Shown here: one piece after another, positions 29,511 through 39,313 of the stretch
Layout: the number at the start of each line of letters is the position of its first letter
How positions within the stretch are numbered: position 1 is the stretch's first letter
Source of the DNA: Nocardioides sp. CER19
GTDB taxonomy: Bacteria > Actinomycetota > Actinomycetes > Propionibacteriales > Nocardioidaceae
Direction: 5' to 3'
Length of the DNA stretch: 64,000 nt
Assembly: GCF_029846275.1 (NCBI RefSeq)
Contig: NZ_JARVWS010000001.1
Coordinates: 1,550,001-1,614,000 of the forward strand
The notes under the pieces: generated by a model
Seen by the model: only the letters and a program-made list of their open reading frames with translations
Database searches by the model: none
What the model was told of the DNA's origin: nothing
Translations under genes and position numbers: made by a program

Positions 29511-32500
29511 ATGCACGTGAACAAGCGGGGACTGCTCCGCGAAACTTTCGGACGCGGGCTTGCGGCCAGTGCGATCACCGGAGCCATGGTGCTGGCCCCG
29601 CTGGGGTTCACGCCGAGCGCCCAGGCGGCCGACCCGACGCCGGTGCTCACCAGCACGTTCGAGGACGGACAGGGCAGCTGGTTCGGCAACGACGGCTCGA
29701 CCGTGAGCGTCGTGGCGAATCCCGGCGACGCCGCGAACCACTCGCTCGAGGTCACCGGCGTCACGGCGGGCCACCGGGGTCAGGCGGTCGACCTGCTTCC
29801 GCTGGTGCAGGAGGGGGTGACCTACACGATCTCCGCCCAGGCGCGACTGCTCGACGCCGACCAGCCCTCCGCCTCGGTCCACTTCACGGTGAACGACAAG
29901 GTCGGCGCGGCGGACGACCACTACGGCTGGGTCGGCAACCCGACCGCGCTGAGCGCCGGTGGCTGGACCTCCATCGGCGGCACCTACACGCTGCCGGCCG
30001 GCGCCACGAAGGCCACCCTCTACGTCGACTTCGGCTCCGCCTACACGGGGGCCGTCCTGCTCGACAACGTGACGATCACGCCGAACGCACCCGCCGGCGG
30101 CGGCACGACCTGTGACCCGCGGCCCGGGCAGCGCCTCCTGTCGGCGACCTTCGAGGACGGCAAGACCGACGGGCTCGTCCCCTTCGGCTACGGCGACGAG
30201 AGCAGCTTCGCCTACGAGACGGTCGGCGACAGCACCGCGCTCCGGGTCAAGAACCGGACCGCTGACTACTTCGGCGTCGCCACGGCTGCCGGCGCGTTCT
30301 CCTCCTTCAAGGCGGGCGACAAGGTCACGATCACGGCGAAGGTCCGCCTCGCCGCGGGCCAGGCCGGCTCGGCCCTCGGCAAGATCGTCGCCAAGGACGG
30401 CAACTACAGCACCGTCGGCACCAAGGCGGACGCTGTCACGGCCGACGGGTGGTACGCGATCGGTGGCGAGTACACGCTCCCCGCCGGCGTCGATCTCACC
30501 ACGCTGCAGTTCTACCTCGGCATGGGCGACGTGTCGCCGAAGGCCGCCTACGACTACTACGTGGACGACTTCGTCGTCACCGGACCGCCCAGCGACACCG
30601 TGATCGGCTCCGGCTTCGAGGACGGCACGACGGGCGGATGGGTCGGCCGTGACGACGGCCACGGCGCGGCGCACCTCGCCATCGTGGACGGCGGCAAGAG
30701 CAGTGACCACGCGCTCACCGTCAGCGGCCGCGTGAGCCAGGGCCAGGGCCCGCTCTACGACACGACCTGCCTGCTGCTCCCCGACACCACCTACCAGTTC
30801 GACGGTGACGTCCGCTTCGCGGCCGGCCAGCCGACGGACGAGATCGACCTGAGCATCGCCAACAAGGTCGGCAGCGCCGACCCGGCGTACACCAACGCCC
30901 TCAAGTTCACCGAGGTCTCGAACACCGGCTGGACGCACGTGTCCGGCAAGTTCACGGTGCCGGCGGGCGACTCCACCCAGATCTACCTCGAGACGAAGTG
31001 GCACAGCGACCACTCGCTGGACAACACCGCCGACGTCCTCTTCGACAACCTCCAGGTCACCATCCCCACGGTCCAGGGCATCCAGAACGACCTGACGGCG
31101 ATCAAGGACACCCTGCCCTTCCCGGTCGGTGCCGCGATCACCAAGGAGCAGACCACCGGCTACAAGGCGGATCTGCTCACCAAGCACTTCGACCAGGTCA
31201 CGCCGGAGAACTTCATGAAGCCGGAGGCGTGGTACGACACGACTACCCACGACTTCGTGTCGGTCAACGACGAGGCCGACCAGCTGATGACCTACGCGCA
31301 GCAGAACCACCTGCGCGTCTACGGTCACACGCTGGCGTGGTACCAGCAGACGCCCGACTGGTTCTTCAAGGTCGACAAGAACGACAGCGCCGCCTACCTG
31401 ACCAACAGCCCGGCCGACCAGGCGATCATGCGGCAGCGGCTCGAGGACCACATCGACCACGTGGCGAGGTACCTGTCGGACAAGTACGGCAAGTTCGGCA
31501 GCGCGACCAACCCGCTGGTCTCCTTCGACGTGGTCAACGAGGCCGTCTCGGACAACGTCGGCGACGCCGACGACCTGCGCCAGACGCACTGGTACCAGAT
31601 CCTCGGCAAGAGCTACATCGAGGACGCGTTCACCTACGCGGAGCAGGCGTTCAACCACACGTACGCCGCCGACGGCGCGACCCGCCCGATCAAGCTCTTC
31701 TACAACGACTACAACACCGAGCAGGCCGGCAAGCGCGGTCGCGTGCTCGACCTGGTCAACCGCCTCATCGACGAGGGCACCCCGATCGACGGGATCGGTC
31801 ACCAGTTCCACGTCACCCTCTCGACCCCGGTCAGCGCCCTGCGGTCGGCCATCGAGGCGTTCCAAGGCATCCGGACCGCCAATGGCGGCGAGCTGCAGCA
31901 GGCCGTCACCGAGCTGGACGTCCCGACCGGTACGCCGGTCACGGAGGCCAACCAGATCGACCAGGGCTACTACTACAAGTCGGTGTTCGACATGCTCCGC
32001 GAGGAGTGGAGCGACGACGCGGACATCTTCTCGGCGACGGTCTGGGGTCTCACCGACGGCCAGAGCTGGCGTGCCAAGGACGGCGCCCCGCTGCTGTTCG
32101 GTGACGACCTGCAGGCCAAGCCGGCCTACTACGGCGTGACCGACCAGGACCTGCCCGCCAAGCAGCTCAGCGCGATCGTCTTCGAGCAGGGCACCGCTGA
32201 CATCAGCGACCCGGCCGCCGTCGAGTGGGGCGCCCAGCCGCTGCACGCGATCGGTGACTCCGCAGGGTTCCAGGTGCGCTGGTCGCACGACCACCTGACC
32301 GCCTACGTCAGCGTCCAGGACACGACCGACACCGCCGTTGACGCCGCGACCTTCACGTGGGGTGCCGACCAGCGCACCGCCACCGTCAAGCGGGACGGCA
32401 CGGTCACCGGCTCGGGAGTCACCGCCCACGTCGTCTCGACCGCGAGCGGGTGGAAGGCGGTGGTCGACCTGCCGGCGACCGGCCTCGCGATGGACGGCAC

Positions 32501-33539
32501 CACCAAGTTCGACGTCAGCACCACCGACGGCGCGACGGTGGCCGCCTGGAACACGCCGGGCGCGCTGGGCACGCTCCAGCTCAAGGAGCCGCTCTCGCTC
32601 ACCACGATCCCGGAGGCCTCGGCCGCGCCGACGATCGACGGCACCAAGGACCCGGTGTGGAGCGAGGCCTCCAGCGTCGCCACGAGCAAGCTCATCCAGG
32701 GCACCGCCAACGACACGACCGCGAAGGTCTACCAGCTCTGGAAGGGGCAGTACCTCTACCTCTACGCCGAGGTGAGCGACCGGACCGGTGCTGCGGAGGG
32801 CGGCGACTCCTCGCCGAACGCCTACGAGCGTGACTCGATCGAGGTCTTCACCGACCCGGGCAACGCGAAGAACGGCTCCTACCGCGCGGACGACGCCCAG
32901 ATGCGTCTCGGGGCCAACGGCGACATCTCCTTCGGTGCCGGCGACACCGAGGCGGCCCAGAAGGCGCGCCTGACGAGCCAGGCCGAGCGCGTCCCCGGCG
33001 GCTACGTCGTCGAGGCGCGGATCGACCTGAAGGAGCACACCGGCGTCGGCACCTTCCAGGGTCTCGACTACGAGATCAACGACGGCGCCGGCGGGGCCCG
33101 TACCGCCAACTACGGCTGGGCCGAGCAGACCGGGTCCGCCTACCAGACCACGTCCCGCTGGGGCGTCGGACAGCTGGTGGCGGCGAGCACGTCGGGCGGC
33201 GGTGACAACGGCGGCGGCACCGGCGGCGGCACCGGCGGCGGCACCACCCACCCGACGAAGCCCACGCCTCCGGTGGTGACCCACCAGCCGAAGCACTCGG
33301 TCACGGTCAAGGTCGGCCACACGGTCCGCATCGTGGCCACCGCCAGCGGCTTCAAGAGCGTGTCCTGGCAGGTCTGGAGCAAGAAGAAGCACCGCTGGGT
33401 GACCGTCAAGGGCGCGCACCGCCCGACGCTGGTCCTCAAGGCCAAGCGCAAGCTCGACGGCGCCCGCTACCGCGCGGTCTTCACCGGTCCGGGTGGAGCC
33501 GTCGTGTCCCACGTCGTCGTGGTGCACGTCAAGGGATGA
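29511..33539 (+). CDS. Secreted multidomain GH10 endo-beta-1,4-xylanase
   Basis: The 1342-residue exported protein has a signal region of about 40 residues ending in SAQAA. Three related carbohydrate-binding modules of the CBM4/9/22 type follow (about 45-185, 200-360 and 365-515; each has TFEDG or FEDG, a YTL- or PAG-type strand and a DN- or DD-V ending). The GH10 barrel (about 524-877) has acid/base Glu677 (VVNEAVSD) and nucleophile Glu801 (VTELDVP). Next come a CBM9-like region (about 885-1225), a Gly/Thr linker and a C-terminal Ig-like domain. It should cut xylan outside the cell. HTLAWYQQ has Tyr where GH10 enzymes usually have a second His. AAGGAG precedes the ATG. The LacI regulator follows after 7 bp. 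Confidence 0.92.
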   Translation: MHVNKRGLLRETFGRGLAASAITGAMVLAPLGFTPSAQAADPTPVLTSTFEDGQGSWFGNDGSTVSVVANPGDAANHSLEVTGVTAGHRGQAVDLLPLVQEGVTYTISAQARLLDADQPSASVHFTVNDKVGAADDHYGWVGNPTALSAGGWTSIGGTYTLPAGATKATLYVDFGSAYTGAVLLDNVTITPNAPAGGGTTCDPRPGQRLLSATFEDGKTDGLVPFGYGDESSFAYETVGDSTALRVKNRTADYFGVATAAGAFSSFKAGDKVTITAKVRLAAGQAGSALGKIVAKDGNYSTVGTKADAVTADGWYAIGGEYTLPAGVDLTTLQFYLGMGDVSPKAAYDYYVDDFVVTGPPSDTVIGSGFEDGTTGGWVGRDDGHGAAHLAIVDGGKSSDHALTVSGRVSQGQGPLYDTTCLLLPDTTYQFDGDVRFAAGQPTDEIDLSIANKVGSADPAYTNALKFTEVSNTGWTHVSGKFTVPAGDSTQIYLETKWHSDHSLDNTADVLFDNLQVTIPTVQGIQNDLTAIKDTLPFPVGAAITKEQTTGYKADLLTKHFDQVTPENFMKPEAWYDTTTHDFVSVNDEADQLMTYAQQNHLRVYGHTLAWYQQTPDWFFKVDKNDSAAYLTNSPADQAIMRQRLEDHIDHVARYLSDKYGKFGSATNPLVSFDVVNEAVSDNVGDADDLRQTHWYQILGKSYIEDAFTYAEQAFNHTYAADGATRPIKLFYNDYNTEQAGKRGRVLDLVNRLIDEGTPIDGIGHQFHVTLSTPVSALRSAIEAFQGIRTANGGELQQAVTELDVPTGTPVTEANQIDQGYYYKSVFDMLREEWSDDADIFSATVWGLTDGQSWRAKDGAPLLFGDDLQAKPAYYGVTDQDLPAKQLSAIVFEQGTADISDPAAVEWGAQPLHAIGDSAGFQVRWSHDHLTAYVSVQDTTDTAVDAATFTWGADQRTATVKRDGTVTGSGVTAHVVSTASGWKAVVDLPATGLAMDGTTKFDVSTTDGATVAAWNTPGALGTLQLKEPLSLTTIPEASAAPTIDGTKDPVWSEASSVATSKLIQGTANDTTAKVYQLWKGQYLYLYAEVSDRTGAAEGGDSSPNAYERDSIEVFTDPGNAKNGSYRADDAQMRLGANGDISFGAGDTEAAQKARLTSQAERVPGGYVVEARIDLKEHTGVGTFQGLDYEINDGAGGARTANYGWAEQTGSAYQTTSRWGVGQLVAASTSGGGDNGGGTGGGTGGGTTHPTKPTPPVVTHQPKHSVTVKVGHTVRIVATASGFKSVSWQVWSKKKHRWVTVKGAHRPTLVLKAKRKLDGARYRAVFTGPGGAVVSHVVVVHVKG
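29540..29550. promoter_or_regulatory. Second, intragenic LacI-type operator in the xylanase gene
   Basis: An exact second copy of CGAAACTTTCG lies at codons 10-14 of the xylanase gene. It is 136 bp from the upstream copy, close to 13 helical turns, which would suit DNA looping by a dimeric or tetrameric repressor. Confidence 0.55.
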
Positions 33540-33546
33540 TGGCGGC

Positions 33547-34584
33547 ATGAGGATCGACGCGCCCGCTGACGCCGGGGCTCAGGAAGCCCCGGTGACCATC
33601 GGCACGATCGCGAGGGAGGCGGGCGTCTCCGTCGCCACCGTGTCGAAGGTGGTCAACGGGCGCGTCGATGTCTCGGTCTCCACCCGCGAGCGGGTGGAGA
33701 CCGTCATCCAGCGTCATGGCTACCGGCCCCGTCGCGCGGCGAGCGCGGCGGGGTCGGGCCTGCTCGAGCTCGTCTTCCACGAGCTGGACTCGCCGTGGGC
33801 GCTGGAGATCATCGCCAGCGTGGAGCGGGTGGCCGGCCAGCACCGGATGGGCGTGGTCCTGTCCGAGCTCGGCGGAGCGCACCGCCCACGTCAGCAGTGG
33901 CTCGACGACGTGCTCCAGCGTCGTCCGCGCGGGGTGATCCTCGTGCAGTCGGAGCTCGCGCCGGAGCAGCGGCGCCAGCTGGAGACGCGCTCCATCCCCT
34001 ACGTCCTGGTCGACACCGCGGGGGAGCAGGTCCCCGGCGTACCGACCGTCGGGTCGGCGAACTGGGCAGGCGGCCTCGCGGCGACCCGGCACCTCCTCGA
34101 GCTGGGGCACCGGCGGATCGCGGTCATCTCCGGCCCAGGCGACGTCCTGTGCAGCCGGGCGCGGGTCGACGGCTACCGCTCCGCCCTGGAGCAGGCGCAG
34201 GTCGACCTCGACCCGTCGCTGATCCGCTACGGCGACTTCTACGTCGGCGGCGGCTACGAGCACGGGCGCCGCCTGCTGGAACGGGCCGACCGGCCGACGG
34301 CGATCTTCGCCGGCTCGGACTACCAGGCCCTGGGGGTGCTGCGCGCCGCGCGAGAGCTCGGCCTCCGAGTGCCCGAGGACCTCTCCGTCGTCGGCTACGA
34401 CAACCTCTCGGTGGCCGAGTGGATCGCGCCGGCGCTGACCACCGTCGACCAGCCGCTCGCGGAGATGGCGGCCACGGCGACCCGGATGGTGCTCGGCCTG
34501 GCCCGCGGCGAGGCCATCTCGAGCCTGCGCATCGACCTCGCCACCGAGCTCGTCGTCCGCGAGAGCACCGCGCCGCCCGCCTGA
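33547..34584 (+). CDS. LacI-family repressor, probably of the adjacent xylanase
   Basis: The 345-residue regulator has a LacI helix-turn-helix (about 19-70; TIGTIAREAGVSVATVSKVV and VNGR) and a periplasmic-binding-like effector domain with HRRIAVISGP, FAGSDYQALGVL and VVGYDNLS. It lies 7 bp after the xylanase stop and is probably co-transcribed with it, which would give autoregulation through the two CGAAACTTTCG sites. Xylo-oligosaccharides are the likely inducer by analogy. The ATG at 33547 gives the usual short tail before the HTH; there is no clear Shine-Dalgarno. Confidence 0.85.
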   Translation: MRIDAPADAGAQEAPVTIGTIAREAGVSVATVSKVVNGRVDVSVSTRERVETVIQRHGYRPRRAASAAGSGLLELVFHELDSPWALEIIASVERVAGQHRMGVVLSELGGAHRPRQQWLDDVLQRRPRGVILVQSELAPEQRRQLETRSIPYVLVDTAGEQVPGVPTVGSANWAGGLAATRHLLELGHRRIAVISGPGDVLCSRARVDGYRSALEQAQVDLDPSLIRYGDFYVGGGYEHGRRLLERADRPTAIFAGSDYQALGVLRAARELGLRVPEDLSVVGYDNLSVAEWIAPALTTVDQPLAEMAATATRMVLGLARGEAISSLRIDLATELVVRESTAPPA

Positions 34585-34740
34585 ATCCGCCGGGTCCACG
34601 CCGGCAACTGAGTCACATCAGTCACAGGAGTCTCGGCGTGCCTCAGCGGAATCGCCGGTCCGCGCGCCTAGCCTCGATCGCGGGCGCGGCCGTCCTGCCG
34701 TCCCACTCTTCCCCGGATCACAGGACGCGGAGCTCAACCC
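34585..34740 (+). promoter_or_regulatory. Upstream region of mreB
   Basis: This 156-bp gap contains TAGCCT at about 34669-34674 as a possible -10 for the mre operon. A short direct repeat, AGTCACATCAGTCACAGG near 34609-34627, could be a protein-binding site. There is no convincing -35 or terminator for the LacI gene. Confidence 0.35.
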
Positions 34741-35769
34741 ATGGCCAACAGCTTCATCGGCCGCGACATGGCGGTCGACCTCGGCACCGCCAACACGCTC
34801 GTCTACGTACGCGGCAAGGGCGTGCTCGTCGACGAGCCCTCGGTCGTCGCCCTGAACCAGTCGACCGGTGAGGTGCTCGCCGTCGGCCACGAGGCGAAGA
34901 CCATGCTCGGCCGCACGCCCGACAACATCACGGCCCTGCGTCCGCTCAAGGACGGCGTCATCGCCGACTTCGAGGCGACCGAGCAGATGCTGCGCTGGTT
35001 CATCCAGCAGGTGCACCGGCGCCGCTACTTCGCCAAGCCGCGCATGGTGATCTGCGTGCCGAGCGGCATCACCGCCGTCGAGCAGCGCGCCGTGAAGGAG
35101 GCCGGCTACCAGGCCGGCGCGCGCCGCGTCTACATCGTCGAGGAACCGATGGCCGCGGCCATCGGGGCCGGGCTGCCCGTGCACCTGCCGACCGGCAACA
35201 TGGTCGTCGACGTCGGCGGTGGCACGACCGAGGTCGCCGTCATCTCGCTCGGCGGCATCGTCACCAGCCTCAGCGTGCGGACGGCCGGCGACGACCTGGA
35301 CAACGCACTCGTGCAGTGGATGAAGAAGGAGCACTCCCTGCTCCTGGGCGAGCGCACCGCCGAGGAGGTCAAGATGACCCTCGGCAACGCCTTCCCCATG
35401 AGCAGCGAGCCCGAGGCGGAGATCCGTGGCCGCGACCTCGTCTCCGGGCTGCCGCGCACCGTCACGGTCTCGAGCGCCGAGATCCGCAAGGCCCTCGAGG
35501 AGCCGGTCCACGACATCGTCGACGCGGTCCGCGCGACCCTCGACCAGACGCCTCCGGAGCTCGCCGGCGACATCATGGACCGCGGCATCGTTCTCACCGG
35601 CGGCGGAGCCCTCCTCCGCGGCCTCGACGAGCGACTGCGCCACGAGACGGGCATGCCCGTCCACCTCGCCGACTCACCGCTGACCAGCGTCGCCCTCGGC
35701 GCCGGCCGCTGCGTGGAGGAGTTCGAGGCGTTGCGCCAGGTCCTCGTCGCCGACAACCGGCGGTACTGA
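34741..35769 (+). CDS. mreB: Rod-shape-determining actin homologue MreB
   Basis: The 342-residue protein has the actin-fold nucleotide motifs DLGTANTLVY near the N terminus, VVDVGGGTTEVAVIS (phosphate 2) and the adenosine motif IVLTGGGALL. It forms membrane-bound filaments that guide lateral wall synthesis together with MreC, MreD, the class B PBP and RodA encoded just downstream. The ATG lies about 10 nt after GGACGCGGAG. mreC starts 2 bp after the stop. Confidence 0.97.
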   Translation: MANSFIGRDMAVDLGTANTLVYVRGKGVLVDEPSVVALNQSTGEVLAVGHEAKTMLGRTPDNITALRPLKDGVIADFEATEQMLRWFIQQVHRRRYFAKPRMVICVPSGITAVEQRAVKEAGYQAGARRVYIVEEPMAAAIGAGLPVHLPTGNMVVDVGGGTTEVAVISLGGIVTSLSVRTAGDDLDNALVQWMKKEHSLLLGERTAEEVKMTLGNAFPMSSEPEAEIRGRDLVSGLPRTVTVSSAEIRKALEEPVHDIVDAVRATLDQTPPELAGDIMDRGIVLTGGGALLRGLDERLRHETGMPVHLADSPLTSVALGAGRCVEEFEALRQVLVADNRRY

Positions 35770-35770
35770 C

Positions 35771-36694
35771 ATGGCGATCCTGACTCCCGAGCGACTCAAC
35801 CGGCGCGGGCGGCTGGAGCACCCCGAACCGGGCGCGCCCAAGCGCCCGACGGCGGTGGCACTCGTGCTCGCCTGCGCCGTCCTGCTGGTGCTCGACCTGA
35901 CCGGGCCGGCGCTGACGCCCGCCCGACGGCTCCTCGGCGAGGTCTACGGCCCGCTCGAGTCGGCCGCGAGCACGGTCGCGCGGCCGCTCACCAGCACCGC
36001 CGACTGGTTCCAAACGCAGGGCGCCCTCCGCGACCGCGTCGGTGACCTCGAGGCCGCCAACGCGGCGCTGCGCCAGGAGGTCGCCACGGCCGGGTTCGAC
36101 CGCAACAAGCTGGCGGAGTACGAGGGCCTCACCGCCGCCGCGCAGAACATGGGCTACGCCGTCGTACCCGCGCGTGTCATCGGGTACGGCGCCAGCCAGT
36201 CGTTCTCCCGAACCGTCACCATCGACGCGGGCTCCGAGGCGGGCATCGAGCCCGACATGACCGTGGTCAACGCCGCCGGCCTGGTCGGCCGGGTGCTGCG
36301 GGTGTCGCGCTCGACGGCGACGGTGCTGCTCATCGTCGACGCCGACTCCGTCGTCGGCGGCCGGGTCGGCAGCAGCATGGAGGTCGGCTTCGTCCACGGC
36401 AACGGGGTGCTCGGTCACGCGGGCCGCCTCGACCTCGAGCTGCTCGACCAGAGCGTCGTCCCGGCCAAGGGCGACACGGTCGTCACGTGGGGGAGCAGCA
36501 AGGGCGCGCCGTACGTCGCCGGCGTGCCGGTCGGGGTCGTCGACTCCGTCTACTCGAGCGTGCGCGACTCGACGCAGCGCGCCCGGATCACGCCGCTCGT
36601 GGACTTCTCCAGCCTCGACGTGGTCGGCGTCGCCGTCCCGAGCGGCACCCGCAGCGACCGCGCGGTCATCGACGCCGACGGGAAGCTCAAGTGA
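35771..36694 (+). CDS. mreC: Rod-shape-determining protein MreC
   Basis: The 307-residue protein has a cytoplasmic N terminus, one membrane helix (about 27-45), a coiled coil (about 80-115, RDRVGDLEAANAALRQEV) and two beta-domains outside. It connects the MreB filament to the extracellular part of the elongation machinery. The mreD GTG overlaps its stop as GTGA. Confidence 0.93.
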   Translation: MAILTPERLNRRGRLEHPEPGAPKRPTAVALVLACAVLLVLDLTGPALTPARRLLGEVYGPLESAASTVARPLTSTADWFQTQGALRDRVGDLEAANAALRQEVATAGFDRNKLAEYEGLTAAAQNMGYAVVPARVIGYGASQSFSRTVTIDAGSEAGIEPDMTVVNAAGLVGRVLRVSRSTATVLLIVDADSVVGGRVGSSMEVGFVHGNGVLGHAGRLDLELLDQSVVPAKGDTVVTWGSSKGAPYVAGVPVGVVDSVYSSVRDSTQRARITPLVDFSSLDVVGVAVPSGTRSDRAVIDADGKLK

Positions 36695-37206
36695 ACGCCG
36701 GCCGGGCCGCGCTGGCGGCCGCGCTGATCAGCCTGGCCGTCGTGCTGCAGGCGAGCGTGTTCGACGCCTTCGCCTGGGACGGGGTCGTGCCGGACCTCGC
36801 CCTGCTCGTCGTGGTCGGGGCCGCGCTCGTGCGCGGCGGCGAGTTCGGCATGGTCACCGGCTTCGCCGCCGGCGTGATCCTCGACCTGGCCCCGCCGGCC
36901 GACCACCTGGCCGGCCGCTGGGCGCTCGCCCTGCTCGTCGTCGGCTACGTCGCCGGACGGGTCCGGCAGGACGCCCGCCCGGGCACGACGCCCAACGCGA
37001 CCACGGTGATGGTGACCGTGGCGGCGTGCAGCTTCGTCGGCAGCAGCGTCTTCGCGCTCACCGGGATCATCCTGCGCGACCCGGCCGTCGACTTCGGCGA
37101 GCTGCTGCAGGTCATCGGCATCAGCCTGGTCTGGGACGTCCTGCTCGCGCCGCTCGTCCTGCCCGTCGTCATGGCGGCGTTCCGTCGGCTCGAGCCGGCC
37201 CGGTGA
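36691..37206 (+). CDS. mreD: Rod-shape-determining protein MreD
   Basis: The 171-residue, strongly hydrophobic protein has about five membrane helices. The sequence is poorly conserved in this family, and identification rests on length, topology and position between mreC and the class B PBP gene. It overlaps mreC as GTGA and is followed by mrdA after 4 bp. Confidence 0.88.
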   Translation: MNAGRAALAAALISLAVVLQASVFDAFAWDGVVPDLALLVVVGAALVRGGEFGMVTGFAAGVILDLAPPADHLAGRWALALLVVGYVAGRVRQDARPGTTPNATTVMVTVAACSFVGSSVFALTGIILRDPAVDFGELLQVIGISLVWDVLLAPLVLPVVMAAFRRLEPAR

Positions 37207-37210
37207 GTCG

Positions 37211-39313
37211 ATGAGCGCGACCGCCAAGACCTCGCGCCTGCGGCTGATCGTGCTGCAGGCGCTCGTCTTCTCGCTCTTCGCCACGCTGCTCGTCCGGCTC
37301 TACTACCTGCAGGTCGTCACCGGCGACACCTACCACGCGAAGGCCGCCTCCCAGTCGGTCCGCGAGGTCGTCGAGCAGCCCGCCCGCGGGCTCATCGTCG
37401 ACGACATGGGGCGCCCGCTGGTGGCCAACCGCAAGGCATGGGTCGTCGAGGTGGACAAGAACGTGCTGGCCCAGCTCGACGCGGGCGACCGCGCCGAGCT
37501 GCTCCAGCGGGTCGCGAAGGCGACGAAGGTCGCGGTGCCCGACATCCAGAAGGCGCTCGCCGACTGGAACGGCTCGCGCTACCAGCCGGTCCCGGTCGCC
37601 GAGGACGTGCCGGAGAAGGTCGCGCTCACGATCCTCGAGCAGCCGGAGGACTACCCGGCCGTCGTCGCAGAGCAGCAGTCCGTCCGCGCCTACCCGCGGC
37701 CGTTCGGCGTCAACCTGGCGCACGTGCTCGGCTACCTGAGCCCGGTCACGGAGGACGAGTACGACACCGCCACCCAGCGGCACGACCCGTCGGTCAACGC
37801 CACCTCCGCCGTCGGCCGCGCTGGCGTCGAGAAGGAGTACGACGAATGGCTGCGGGGCCTGCCCGGGCACACCTCGGTCGCCGTCGACTCGCTCGGACGC
37901 CCGCTCGGCGACGGGGACAGCATCGCGGCCCAGCCGGGTGACACGCTCGTGACCAGCATCGACGCGAAGGTCCAGGGCGTCGTCGAGCAGCAGCTGCACG
38001 ACGCCATCACCACCGCCCGCAAGACCTACGACAAGGTCACGCACAAGAACTACGTCGCCGACTCCGGCGCTGCCGTGGTCATGGAGGCGAAGACCGGACG
38101 CATCGTGGCGATGGCCAGCGAGCCGACGTACGACCCGGAGGTGTGGGTCGGCGGCATCACGCAGAAGCAGCTCAAGGCGCTCTACTCCAAGGCCAACGGC
38201 AACCCGCTGCTGGGGCGCGCGACGCAGGGCCAGTTCGCGCCCGGCTCGACGTGGAAGCCGATCATGACGAGCGGCGCCATCACCGGCGGGATGCCGACCG
38301 ACACGACCCTGGGGTGCACCAGCGGCCTCCAGATCGGCAACCGCTGGTTCAAGAACTACGAGTCCGAGTCCTACGGCAACATCACGTTCGCCCGGGCCCT
38401 CGAGGTCTCCTGCGACACGTTCTTCTACCGCGTCGGGCTGCACTTCTGGCAGAAGTACGGGTCCGACCCGGCCAACGCCAAGGCCAAGGACCCGCTGTCC
38501 GCGGCGGCCAAGTCGTTCGGCTTCGGCAGCTCGACCGGGGTCGACCTGCCCGGCGAGGCCAGCGGCCGCGTCGGCGACCGGCGCTGGCGGGCGGCCTACT
38601 ACGACGCCATGAAGGGCTACTACTGCAAGCTCGACAAGTCCGGGAAGGCCGACTCGGCGTTCCTGCGGAAGTTCGCCCACGAGTTCTGCCTCGAGGGCAA
38701 CTACTTCCGGCAGGGCGACGCGGCGAACTTCGCGATCGGCCAGGGCGACACCATGGTCACGCCGCTGCAGCTGGCCCGCGCGTACGCCGCCCTCTCCAAC
38801 GGCGGCACGCTCTACCAGCCGACGGTCGGCAAGGCCGTCGTCGCCGAGGACGGCACCGTGCTCAAGCGGATCAAGCCGAAGGTCGAGCGGCACGTCAAGG
38901 TGTCGAAGAAGGCCCTCGACTACGTCAACCAGGCCCTGCTCGGCACACCGAAGGTCGGCACCCTGGCCTGGAAGTTCAACGGCTTCCCGCTCGACCAGGT
39001 GAAGATCAGGGGCAAGACCGGCTCCGCCGAGGTCGAGAACAAGCAGTCGACGTCGTGGGTCGCCACGTTCGACGGGGACTACGTCGTCATCATGATGGTC
39101 ACGCAGGGCGGCACCGGCTCGGGTACCGCCGGTGAGCCGGTGCGCCACATCTGGGAGTCCCTCTACGGCATCACCGACGACCAGGTGAAGGCGAAGGACG
39201 CCGCCATCCGCGGGACCACGCCGCCGAAGGGCCTGCCCACCTTCGCCAAGGACGGGTCGATCCTCCCGCCCAGCTCGACCGTCGAGCCCGCCCGGACCGA
39301 GGAGAAGCAGTGA
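37211..39313 (+). CDS. mrdA: Class B penicillin-binding protein 2 (elongation transpeptidase)
   Basis: The 700-residue protein has one N-terminal membrane helix (about 11-31), a dimerisation domain and a transpeptidase domain. The transpeptidase has Ser346-x-x-Lys in GSTWKP, Ser400-Cys-Asp as the second motif (often SxN) and Lys602-Thr-Gly. It cross-links peptidoglycan in the elongation complex with RodA. An insert with several Cys residues (YYCKLDKSG and HEFCLEGNY, about 475-500) could hold a disulfide outside the cell. Its end overlaps rodA as GTGA. Confidence 0.94.
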   Translation: MSATAKTSRLRLIVLQALVFSLFATLLVRLYYLQVVTGDTYHAKAASQSVREVVEQPARGLIVDDMGRPLVANRKAWVVEVDKNVLAQLDAGDRAELLQRVAKATKVAVPDIQKALADWNGSRYQPVPVAEDVPEKVALTILEQPEDYPAVVAEQQSVRAYPRPFGVNLAHVLGYLSPVTEDEYDTATQRHDPSVNATSAVGRAGVEKEYDEWLRGLPGHTSVAVDSLGRPLGDGDSIAAQPGDTLVTSIDAKVQGVVEQQLHDAITTARKTYDKVTHKNYVADSGAAVVMEAKTGRIVAMASEPTYDPEVWVGGITQKQLKALYSKANGNPLLGRATQGQFAPGSTWKPIMTSGAITGGMPTDTTLGCTSGLQIGNRWFKNYESESYGNITFARALEVSCDTFFYRVGLHFWQKYGSDPANAKAKDPLSAAAKSFGFGSSTGVDLPGEASGRVGDRRWRAAYYDAMKGYYCKLDKSGKADSAFLRKFAHEFCLEGNYFRQGDAANFAIGQGDTMVTPLQLARAYAALSNGGTLYQPTVGKAVVAEDGTVLKRIKPKVERHVKVSKKALDYVNQALLGTPKVGTLAWKFNGFPLDQVKIRGKTGSAEVENKQSTSWVATFDGDYVVIMMVTQGGTGSGTAGEPVRHIWESLYGITDDQVKAKDAAIRGTTPPKGLPTFAKDGSILPPSSTVEPARTEEKQ

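Noticed and set aside
29442..33548. Long minus-strand open frame opposite the xylanase gene
   Set aside because: It mirrors the codon structure of the xylanase gene, has no domain and no start signals.
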